NCBI GenBank assembly: GCA_002803225.1
Contig: NXFV01001535.1
Span: 1 to 42,912, forward strand
From: Gamarada debralockiae
Lineage: Eukaryota; Ascomycota; Leotiomycetes; Helotiales; Hyphodiscaceae
Direction of reading: 5' to 3'
Length of the DNA: 42,912 nt
The notes below the pieces were generated by a model. That model was given only the letters and a program-made list of their open reading frames with translations, was not told where the DNA came from and ran no database searches. This document shows positions 11,275 to 20,891 of the stretch, piece by piece (position 1 is the first letter of the stretch; the number at the start of each line of letters is the position of its first letter). The position numbers and the translations under genes are program-made.

Positions 11275-13199
11275 CTGGAGATATCGTGGGTGAGCTGTTA
11301 AAAGCTCTATCATTCAACGTCGTCAACTGGAGGAGAAGTTCTGGTTCTCTGAACGGTGCAGAGTAGGTAAGAGTTTTGAGTTGGTCGGGACAGACACTTC
11401 TTCGAAGGCGAAGCATAGAGTATAAGGTGTGGTTTCTGGATCAAGCCAGTGGGGGGTAGCGAGCGTGATGATACCAAGAAGGTCTGTGAAGTGGCACGGT
11501 GAAGTTCAACGGTGGAGGAGAAGGAGGCTGATGTTATATGATGGCTGAATAGGAGTTGAATGACGGAGAGTTCCACTATGGGCTTTTGCGGACGTTGACA
11601 TGGGGGTCCATAACGAGCGAGGAGGGCGATAACAGAACAGCAGTGGAATCGGTTGACCCACGTACCGTAAAAAAGGTGTAGTAGACGCACGGCTGCTATG
11701 ACTTTTTTCTTTTCCCTAGGTTCATTAGCTGTTATTGCCTAGGGGGAAGGGTCAAGGGAGGGGGGTTAGCTTGGGAAGCAGCAGGTGGAGACAAGATGCA
11801 TGGACACTCGGCACGTCCTGAAAATCGAGCGAAAAAGCGGCGCTTTGCACTCCAGCCACAGCCAGGATAGATGGGGAAACGATCATCGAGAATTGGTGGC
11901 AATGATTTCATCACCCATCTTCAGAGCATGCGATTCTTACTGCGGGCAACATGCCTGCTCGGTTGGGCCGTTTATTTGCCCCGGAACAGAGAAGTTTCAA
12001 TATTGGCCTCAAGCGAGTCGACAATTTGCTCGACGAAGAGACGGAACAGTTAGGGTTGCGTTACGAATCGCTCTCGATCGCCTGGCACCACTTCTACAAA
12101 CACTACCTAGAGGTACGGGGCTGCAACGGATTGCCAATACAGCACAGCTCCTGTTAGCGATCCGTCACCACTCATCACCGCTGGTTGTTCTGAGCTGAGA
12201 CATGGAAGCGGCAACTACCTGCACAGGCACCTCCAGTCCGGAGGGCTAGCGTCACTCAACTAACTGGATGCGCTCATGCGCTCGATGATATTGAAGAGCC
12301 TTATTATTATATCTCTTCGCAAACTTCACAGCGTACTTTCTCTTTATCCATTTCCTGTAGTGCGACGTAGCGAAAGCCATCCGTCCACCACAATCAAAAG
12401 GGACTGGCACTTTGGTACTTACTATCCACGTGAGACTCAGAAGCGCATTATTACGAATTTTCTATGTCTATCTTGCCTCCTGTTCTTCTCGCCAGTGTGT
12501 ATGTACTCACATAAACGCAGGTTGTACGCAGTACCGTCATTGCGCGTTCATAATATCGTCATGGACTCCGCCTATTTTGCACAGCCACAGTTGTCATGCT
12601 ATGCTTTTCGATTCGAACGAGCAATTTTCAAAAAAGGCCACTTCGATCGGCACTCTTCTGTTAAACCCGATCACTGATCTGATCGCTATCATCACGCCCA
12701 ACATTTAATGGTTTCTCGTCATCTTCGTTAACAGCTGACCAAACCATCAAGCAACGGTAATTGTTGCTTTCATGTGAGCCCAATACTACTCTGAGTACTA
12801 CTACTGGTAGCATATCTCCAGAGCATTTTGTCACAGTATCATGGAGGTACCCGAAACGATGAGCACGCAGTTGCTACCCCAGCTTTGGATTATGCGACGT
12901 TTGACGATAAGGCACTCGTTTGTTGACACACAGACCGATCATACGGAGGAACCTCCGGAAGACCCTCTTGGTTCAGTTAATTGGAAGAAAAGGTTTCGAT
13001 CGTTGAAATCGTTACAATCATCATAGAGGGGCACTTTGAATGGCTATTCACTCATACATACAGACATAACTTAAATGCAGAAGGTGATTAATACTGCTGG
13101 GTAGAAAAGGAAGAAGCTTTCAACCACCGGCTTTTATGGAATGGTTGGATAACTGTAGTAGCTTTCAACTAATCTTCAATATTCATAATACCGTAAGGA
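11275..13199. other. Upstream region of the grainyhead gene and intergenic
   Basis: About 11275-11800 is the likely 5' UTR/promoter of the minus-strand grainyhead gene. Scattered open frames of 60-137 codons on both strands overlap one another and show no known motif. One plus-strand stretch (about 11951-12110, MPARLGRLFAPEQRSFNIGL) looks somewhat protein-like and ends near a GAGGTACGG donor-like site, but no partner exon was found. Confidence 0.35.
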
Positions 13200-14190
13200 G
13201 ACACATGTTGGGAGCCTTCCTCGAATCAAAATTTCCCGGGTTAACTGCTGGACGAGGAGCCACTGCATCATTCTCTACTTTTTCCGACCAAACGGCTTGC
13301 GACTAGCTGGAAACGAATTTTCCAGCCGTTCAAACCGTTTCCACATTCATATCAATGTCCCCGGGATTCCCCCAGACACTGGAAACAATATGCTGGCTTC
13401 CTGCAACCGCATTATACTTTATTGTATTGAACAGCTGAGGTAAAAATGGACCGCTAGGATAGCAAATGACTTCTTCAATCATCTCTCCAATCACAATACG
13501 TTCCATCCATGCTACTTCGACCAACAACGGTCTTTCTGGGATACCTGTCCGAAAGAATTACCGGGTGCATAAACATACATTAGGGCATAGTCATCTGATG
13601 GACAAGTTTGAGTTGTCATTGGTCCACAATGCTTGTGCGTCCCAGGGCTATCAACCGCTGGACGGGAGGCACAGGGAAACCTTTTGTCTTGGATTCCAGC
13701 GCCACAGTTCGGTGTAGTTGCTGAGCTTTCATGGTTTTGGTAAGCTCCACAGTTCCTCCACGTTCAGTCCCTACAACGGGAAGCACAGCCACAAGCGTGA
13801 AACTTCCAAATGTCATTCTGAGAATCACATCCCTAATTTGGATGGAAAGAATGTAGTTTGCGGTAAGATGCTACATGGTGCAAATCATTACAGGACGGTG
13901 CGTTCGGCCCTACGTTTATGAGCCAAGATTTGAGAGGCATCTCAATGAAGATTTGAGCAGGGAGGATCAAGCCACGGTTTCTCCTTTCTCGCATGGATAA
14001 TCTTTCAAAATGCCATCAGCAAATTCGCAATGCGGATACCCAACCGGCGAATTAAGGGACGCATAGAGGACATGGATATGCGAATCGAGATGAAACAACC
14101 ATAACCCCATAGGCCCACAAAGCCAAAATGGACGATTTTTACCCAAAATCTTCAAGCTGTGGCGCACCAAACTGTGGCTGTGCAAGTTTC
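13200..14190 (-). pseudogene. Possible decayed gene of unknown family
   Basis: The minus strand contains successive protein-like stretches in different frames. From upstream to downstream they are CGPMGLWLFHLDSHIHVLYA and YPHCEFADGILKDYPCEKGE (about 14105-13970), GFPVPPVQRLIALGRTSIVD (about 13685-13620), SDDYALMYVYAPGNSFGQVS (about 13600-13540), and VEVAWMERIVIGEMIEEVIC with FNTIKYNAVAGSQHIVSSVW (about 13520-13370). Stops and frame changes separate them and no intron set restores a single frame. I cannot name the family; the call rests only on composition and on the blocks lying in consistent order on one strand. Confidence 0.25.
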
Positions 14191-14900
14191 TCTACCGTCT
14201 CGTTTTCAATTATTTTAGTGTACGAAGCTGCTTTAGGGAGCCGGCATACTCCGTATCTTACAAACAGAGTGGATTACGTCTTACAAAATCTTCTTGTCTC
14301 TCTCCCAACGTTATCAGTATTCCCTAAACTCAAAAATCTCAGCCACAGTGTGGCTAGAACTTTGGCGCTTCTCCCGGTCTTCCTCGTGGTAGTCTAGACT
14401 CTAGAGCGAGGGTACGTCCAAAGGAGCTTGCGAAACATCATTGCTTCAGATACACCTTGGCTCTGTTTTATAAGTCGATGGTAAGCCCCCACTGTTCAAT
14501 TCTTCCAGTGCTTTCTCAGTTTGAAGTGCAGAAAAACTGGTCCAGAACCGCGGCCCGCAATAAATGTACAACCCTCCAATGCCATTGAGCAGTTGCGCAA
14601 CGTTGAAAGATCCGGATTTTCTCCGTATACAATTCAATACTTGTACCTGAGTATTTCGATTTGTCCAAAGTTACACATGTCGAGAGTTTGAACCTGTGAT
14701 ACCCGCACAGCTACTCCACCTGCGTCATCGCTTCTTTTTTTTCTCGACTGTTTCATTCGCCATTTCACCGAATTTTGATCATTTGACGAAGCACATTTCC
14801 TATTGTTGACAAGGTCAGCTCCTTAGTACGTGGCAGCACACAATCCTGCATACAGTGAGCTAAGAGCTACTGTTATCAACGTGATCATATCGCAACTCTC
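14191..14900. other. Intergenic, no gene seen
   Basis: Only overlapping short open frames with no motif. A T-rich tract (ttcttttttttctcg) lies near 14730. Confidence 0.3.
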
Positions 14901-15053
14901 GTACGGAAGGGGGTTTCAAGAATTGAAGACACCCCATGTAAGGCGGTGGGTGAACCAGCCCTACCATAGAAAGACGCCGAGAGCTTCGAAATTCTCCACA
15001 AATTGCCAGAATACAGTGGGGTGGTCTTCAATTCTTGAAACCCCCTTCCGTAC
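14901..15053. mobile_element. MITE-like element with 36/37-bp terminal inverted repeats
   Basis: The left arm 14901-14936 begins GTACGGAAGGGGGTTTCAAG. The right arm 15017-15053 is its reverse complement over the same stretch, differing only by one inserted base (ACACCCC against ACCACCCC). The spacer is about 80 bp and has no coding capacity. Both ends carry TA just outside CGGAAGG, as expected if TA was duplicated on insertion (Tc1/mariner-pogo style); the outer flanks otherwise differ. Size, long inverted repeats and absence of a transposase suggest a non-autonomous miniature element. No second copy was noticed in the window, so mobility is inferred. Confidence 0.6.
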
Positions 15054-15419
15054 ATACGAAGTACAAATGTCTGTTCTAGACCGTCGAATCTGGGGTAGGG
15101 CAAGTCTGAAACACTTAAGCAGGTTCAGATGACGCCGGAGATGGACGATCTATGAGTTGTCACGTTGGCATAGCTGTGGCTGTGTTCGACCTGGAAAGCT
15201 TTGACCTATCAGGAACTGTATTGGCTTACTCTGCACTTTAGTCTTGATCTTTGCACTTTTGAAGATATCGTGTTGCCCCATTCACACAGACGTCACACCG
15301 CTCTGAGAATTCATTGTTCGTCCACCTCTGCTCCGCCCTCCTGAATCGTACTCAGTCGCCATTGTCTCCACCCGCCTCCGGCCCCAGGTCACCAGCCACA
15401 GGCCGCTCTAAACATTTAC
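15054..15419. other. Intergenic
   Basis: No gene supported. It lies between the inverted-repeat element and the decayed reading frames that follow. Confidence 0.3.
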
Positions 15420-16700
15420 AAGGGCTATCAAAGTTTACGACTTTCCGATTAAAGGCCCCAAGCTTGTGCCGATAGCAATCCGAATTCGTGCAAAAGCTAC
15501 CGGGCCAGCTTCCTGACTTGGAGGTTGACAGGGCAAATAATACGGGCTTCCACGATGGCACCTCCGCATGTTCTGTACCCTACTCTTTCCATCTGATCTC
15601 CGATTCGACAGCTCAACTGCGCGTTGGCATTTGCGATGAAGTCGCCACGCCACCGCAATACATGAAGAAATATTTGCCATCGTGGGGTCCACCCTATGGA
15701 AGGAAGGGTTCAGGAACGGCCCACTTCTTTGTGGAACGGTTGGATCCCAGACAGGAGAGTTTCTTTTTATATCTCCTCGCCCTGAGATCTGCAAAACCTA
15801 ATAGGGTACCGATCTTCGAGGTTTTTTATAGGATGAGGTCATTGATGCTTCTAGGCGATGTCTCCGTAGCACGCCCCCGATGTCACGGCAAGGATTATTC
15901 AAAGGGTAAGTTCTTTCCTACCGTGAACCGAGCTTCTTGCGCTTACACAAAAGGCCCATTTTCTGACTTGCATTTTGAGAAGGAAATCCGGTTCAAGTGT
16001 TGCGCTGCGTGAATCAGGACCATTCAGCTCCCGGGGAATAGACAGATTGAGAAGATACCTTAAAGGTAAAAATTGTGGTGGACTACCGAAATACGCAGTG
16101 AGGTGGTGAATGTGAAGTGTTGGAATTGTATGATTCGGGTCCGATCTGGATCTAGCATCGAAGTAAGCTTATGGGAAAGGATAAAGGAAGGGTGGAAAAG
16201 ATTCATACCCAATACACAATGGCTTTCAGCCAAATCAAAACGTTCTTCGAAGATGGGCATGCAAGACATGAATCGTTCAAATCCATTCCAGAAATGATGC
16301 ACCGACCTGAATGGTAGCCTCTTCTCGACGTTGACATCGATGAATTGATGAATCTTTATGTTCGAATTTTCACGACGATACGTTCAAGAATGACTTTCTC
16401 TTTGGAGCCATTACAATTGCGCAAGGCTACCTGACTCGATGCGGCTGTCGAGGCTGTCAAAAATTCTGGCCGCGCATTGGACAGGAATCCGTCCCGTGGA
16501 AGAACGATAGGTTGGTGAGGATTCGACGGAGGGAGAAACTTCGTAAATGCCCTCACGAGATAATCAGGATGCATTTGGAAACTGATCTTCTTCCCGCCAA
16601 GTTAAGTTTCATTCTTTACAACTATTCATCTCCAAAGTTATCATCATTCAAGAAAATCCCCAGGTCGTCGAGTCCAGTTGGCCCTGTGTTCCTCTAGGTT
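15420..16700 (+). pseudogene. Decayed gene of unknown family with a Cys-rich block
   Basis: Plus-strand protein-like blocks follow each other with stops between them. One frame reads EGNPVQVLRCVNQDHSAPGE, stop, then EDTLKVKIVVDYRNTQ, stop, GGECEVLELYDSGPIWI, stop, HRSKLMGKDKGRVEKIHTQY, FKSIPEMMHRPEW, stop, PLLDVDIDELMNLYVRIF (about 15980-16370). Another frame continues NFHDDTFKNDFLFGAITIAQ, GYLTRCGCRGCQKFWPRIGQ and VRIRRREKLRKCPHEIIRMH (about 16365-16590), open to 16697. The C-G-C-x-x-C motif followed by a basic helix could be metal binding. Upstream, 15488-16012 is one open frame of 174 codons but need not belong to the same gene. The codons at the stops are compatible with former CAG, CGA or TGG. 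Family not recognised. Confidence 0.35.
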
Positions 16701-16905
16701 GGTCCTACCGAAATATTCCCTGGTTCATTATCAGGGGCGGCTTATCGCGGCGGCAGAACGTCACCAGCTTTGGCTGGGACGCAATTCTCAAACTGTGCAT
16801 CCTTCGTGCAACCACGTATCGCAAAAACCGGACAGATATCGACGGATCTAACCTGTCATACTTCAGTTTTGTAGCCTATTTATTCCGCAACAGAAATACC
16901 CAGCC

Positions 16906-18610
16906 ATGGCTTCAGCATCTTCAGGTTCCTTCGAGGCTTCTCCAGCCTCAACCTCGCCCTCAACTGCCTCCGAATCGTCATCCGTAAATCCCACCACCGC
17001 TGCAGAGAAGCCCCCTGATGATACTTCGAAGCTTCGGATGTTCTTGGGTATCTTGCGAAAGTACGTTACTTCTATAAGGAGGGGCAGATCAACAGCTTCT
17101 TTCCATTCTACACCGCTATCTTCAGTGGCAATGCGCAAGGCTTTCTGTTCCACTTAGCTTGAAACAGGCTCTCGAAAATTCAAGAAAATCACCTCCAAGA
17201 ACCGTCTGCTAATATACTATACTCTTCGCAGATTCATTGGCGTTGCAGACATTGCTTCAGTACGATTCTCTTTACCCGCCCAACTTTTGGAACCGACCCC
17301 GAATCTTGAGTATTGGAATTACCTCGACCAACCGAATACCTTCATTGCAATTGGAGATTCAGATGATGCCTTAGATAGAATGCTGGAAGTGTTACGATTT
17401 TGGTTTACCAAGGACCTGAAATATGTTAAGGGGAAGCCATGCAAACCTTACAACTCCACACTGGGCGAATTTTTCCGGGTAAGAGAAGCTAGAACAGGAT
17501 GATAGTTTCATAACTGATCACTGGGTAGTGCAACTGGGAAGTGGAAGATACAGCTCCGCCTATCGACACAAGCAAAATGCGGACTGCGCCAAGTAGTTCT
17601 GCGTCTTCTATCAAGTCCAACAAACAGACCCCGCTAGCCTCGAAGAACGCCTCCACTACCACGATTCCAAAGACTGCCAACACAGTTGCGAAATCCGACC
17701 ACCCCATACGGGTCTCCTATCTCACAGAACAAACATCTCATCATCCCCCAGTCTCAGCCTTCTTCGTCGATTGTCCCGAGAAAGGACTTACTGCTAGAGG
17801 CTTCGACCAACTTTCTGCAAAGTTCACCGGAACAAGCATCAAAGTTACTCCTGGGGAACACAACTTGGGGATATTCATTACACTTGCGAAGCGCGACAAT
17901 GAGCAATACCAACTAACCCACCCTGCTGCTCATCTGGGAGGTTTACTGCGTGGTGCCTTAAGCGTCACTGTTGGGGATCAATGCTATATCACTTGTACGA
18001 AGACCAAGATAAAGACTATCCTACACTACTTGGAAGAAGGCTGGCTCGGGAAAACGCAAAACAAAGTGGAAGGGGTTGTCTTCCGCTATGATCCTGACAA
18101 CGACGACAAGACCAGAATACGAGACGTTCCGGATAAAGATGTCTTGGCGCGAATAACGGGGAATTGGAGGGAGAAGTTGTATTTCTCTCTGGGCGCAAAA
18201 TCTGCAAGCCCCCTTCGAAACCTCTCCTATTTTATGAAGCTAACTTGCGCCCCCAGGAGACTAAACACCTGATCATGGACCTAACTCCCCTATCGGTAGC
18301 CCCCAAGATCCTTCCACCAACCGAGAAGCAACTACCCAACGAATCTCTTCGTTTCTGGTCCGGTGTCACAGACGCCATCAAGTCGAAGCAGTTTTCCCGC
18401 GCCACAAGCATAAAGCAAGAACTAGAAGAGCGGCAACGAGAGAAAGCGAAAGAGAGAGAAGAGACCGGGACGGCGTGGCAGCCACGATTCTTTACCGGCG
18501 CCGTCACGCCTCTCGGGAAGCCGGAGCTGACTGAGGAAGGGAAAGAGGTGTTGAAGGCATTACAGGAGGAACGGTGGGAGTTGAAGGAGAGTGCTGTTAC
18601 TGGTGCATAG
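16906..18610 (+). CDS. Oxysterol-binding protein (KES1/OSH4 type), frameshifted near 18.2 kb
   Basis: Exons 16906-17060, 17232-17478 and 17529-18610; introns of 171 and 50 bp with donors GTACGT and GTAAGA. The start ATG at 16906 opens a Ser-rich leader, then FLGILRK joins FIGVADIASVRFSLPAQLLE. The family motif EFFRCNWE spans the second splice, and the OSBP signature EQTSHHPP lies at about residues 201-208 after a Ser/Thr-rich insert. The core continues through NKVEGVVFRYDP and NWREKLYFSLGA. At the CCCCC run (18209-18213) the reading frame must shift: the frame in use stops at 18272 (381 aa). The next frame carries the conserved end (ETKHLIMDLTPL, QLPNESLRFWSGVTDAIKSK, QELEERQREKAKEREETGTA, WQPRFF) to 18610, about 494 aa in total. 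No GT-AG intron of suitable length repairs it. Such proteins exchange sterol and PI4P between membranes. A sequencing error or recent mutation is possible. Confidence 0.9.
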
Positions 18611-20891
18611 ACTTTCACTTTGGGTGAATGAATGGCAGTTGGAGTTTTGAATATAGGGAAGGGTTGGTGTGGATATCTGATAGAGCTTGTCAAGAGATGG
18701 ATGAGTGTGTTTTGAGATACTGGGTATTTCATGTCTACGGATGTGCATTGTGCGCTCTTTCATTATCGTTCATGGCGTTTTGAAGGGTCCCTCACGAATC
18801 ATGTTTGCTCATGCCGCAGAAGTCGAGTAGAGAGAGATAGAGTCAGAAGTATATACTGCATAGATGTTGGGCAATTTCAGTATTTGTATATGTCAGAGCT
18901 GTCAGCGATGAAAGTCCACTTCCTGGCAATCCTTCCTCTAGTTGCATTTTCGTGAGTGATACGGTTGTGATACGGGCCATGCATATGGCTCACGACGCGG
19001 GGAAGAAAGGACTCAAGTTCTGTTGCACATCGCACAACTCGCCTCTCGCTCGCTCGATGAGTGTTCGGTGAAGATCGTTCTCGTAAGGTCGCGAAGTGCC
19101 GTCAAGCTTACCACGTCACCGAAGCGTTGACGATTGCGGTGACGGGCTCCAAGCCTAAAAACTCGAGAAAGCGCTAGGTAGATAAAGAAAGACGCCGAAT
19201 CGTAGCTCGGACTTCAGTTCTTCCTATATCGAAGCTCGGCGATTAAGATGAGGTCCTGTCAGCCCCATATGTTCGGGGAAGAGGGCTGGGCTAGCGTGAG
19301 TGATGCCGCATAAGAGATGCCGACTGGCCTCACGGCTGGCACTGAATACAAACTGTACCATGCGTACTGTTTTATGACATCTCTATCAGCAGAAGAACAT
19401 ATCATTCCAGCGTCGTGGGTATTTTACAGTCGCGATTGGAGATTTGGGGTGCTACAGGCTTATTTCAGCAAGGCACACATATGTAGATGGCCTTCAATCA
19501 AACACTGGATCAGAATGAGACCCTCGCATCCCGATGATCCCATCGGCACACGATGAATACATCCGCTTGGTGGCGTGCCTTATAACATCGCTGCCGTTTA
19601 ATGAAGGAGGATTTGACATCTCTCAAGCACGCCCAGTGTCCTTCATTAATCAACGATGCTAATGTTCGTGATGGGACCCTTGTGGTTTGCATCCCACATC
19701 GACAGCGACGTCGCCGTGCAATGTCCTAGATTAAAATGAGATGAAAAGTAGGGAAGGAGAACATCCGCCACGACGATTTCAAATCCGACGGGGAAGGGTT
19801 TATACTCGCACAAAGATCGTAGTTTGGCACTAGCGCCCCCCTTCCTTCCCTTCTTTCGCTCCAACTCCTCTCCATCAACACCAAATGCCGCCCACCCAAC
19901 TTCTCGAAACACTCCACTTTCGGTATTGTATGGAGAAGGTGAACCTGGCTGATGACGAACTCTAAATTGCGCAATAAATCAGATGACTTAGAGTTTCGTT
20001 TGGATGATTGAGGGAACCTTGTCCTTGGATTTGTGCGCATGCTGTGACGCAGGTTTGGAGAGAGCTTGATTGAACTTCACCCACGAAGTGGAACCGATGC
20101 TTGGGAAGTGCCCAATGAAAAAGAACGTAGCTGCTCATTCAGGTTTGGGAGTTTTTACGACTCGAATCTGAGAGACGTCGAGGGGAAACCATGCACAAGA
20201 AAGGAAGGCACGTCTCTTATGATCACTCAGCCATGACAGTCTTATGCCCGTTACCTCACAGTTACTGACGAGTTAGATACATCCAACCTTGTTCAAAGAT
20301 ACCAGAAATTATTCAAAAACTTCCATTTCACATATTCTCCTCAAATCCAAACCCCGTCATCCAACGAACTGACAACGATTTGCAGGAGCAATCAATCCTC
20401 TTCTCAACCCCCACCTCGCCAGTCCACCACTCCGATCTCACACTGTATCGTCCCAACTTGCTCACCTGGTGTATACGCTCTTCTTCTGTGAAGTCAAGTA
20501 CCCTTCCACGGTACTCTGCCTGTCTCTATTCACTGTACCATCAGTGAATCCTGCAATAACTCTTGGAAAGGTCCACCCCACTCCATCAAATCTCGGATTT
20601 TTTGTGTTCACTACACTTCGTCGCACCATTCTTGAATCTTCTCCGACCCTTCTACCAAGTTCCCAAGATTCTGGACACTATCATCGCTCGCCCCAAGATT
20701 ATGTTCTGCTTGTCAGTCGGCCCCTGGCCATACATGGCAGCCTCTTCATCATAGAAAGTATCCAGCACCTTATCTCGTCACCGGACTTCCAGACGCTTAG
20801 ATACAGTTCCACGAACAGAGCCAGTTGCAGTGCGGGCCGAAGTATGTCGTCAACGGTGATGGAAAGCCATGTATAGCTTTCCACAACTCAA
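18611..20891. other. Intergenic between convergent genes, no gene seen
   Basis: This 2.3-kb space lies between the 3' ends of two genes and should hold both 3' UTRs. Open frames of 60-135 codons occur on both strands (for example 19646-20040 minus in two overlapping frames, and 20469-20876 plus) but none has a motif, a supported intron or a consistent composition. About 20270-20460 is A/C-rich. Confidence 0.35.

Noticed and set aside
14830..15132. Open frames of 72-100 codons across 14.83-15.13 kb on both strands
   Set aside because: They simply read through the inverted-repeat element, and the same peptide appears on both strands because the arms are complementary.
18176..18259. An intron that would repair the oxysterol-binding protein frame
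   Set aside because: Donors at 18176 and 18179 with acceptors ending at 18239, 18256 or 18259 all give the wrong length modulo three or remove nothing useful, so a frameshift is the better reading.
20469..20876. A 135-codon plus-strand frame just beyond the ankyrin gene 3' end
   Set aside because: No motif, no intron, a poor match to coding composition, and a second frame overlaps it; probably chance in a C/T-rich stretch.
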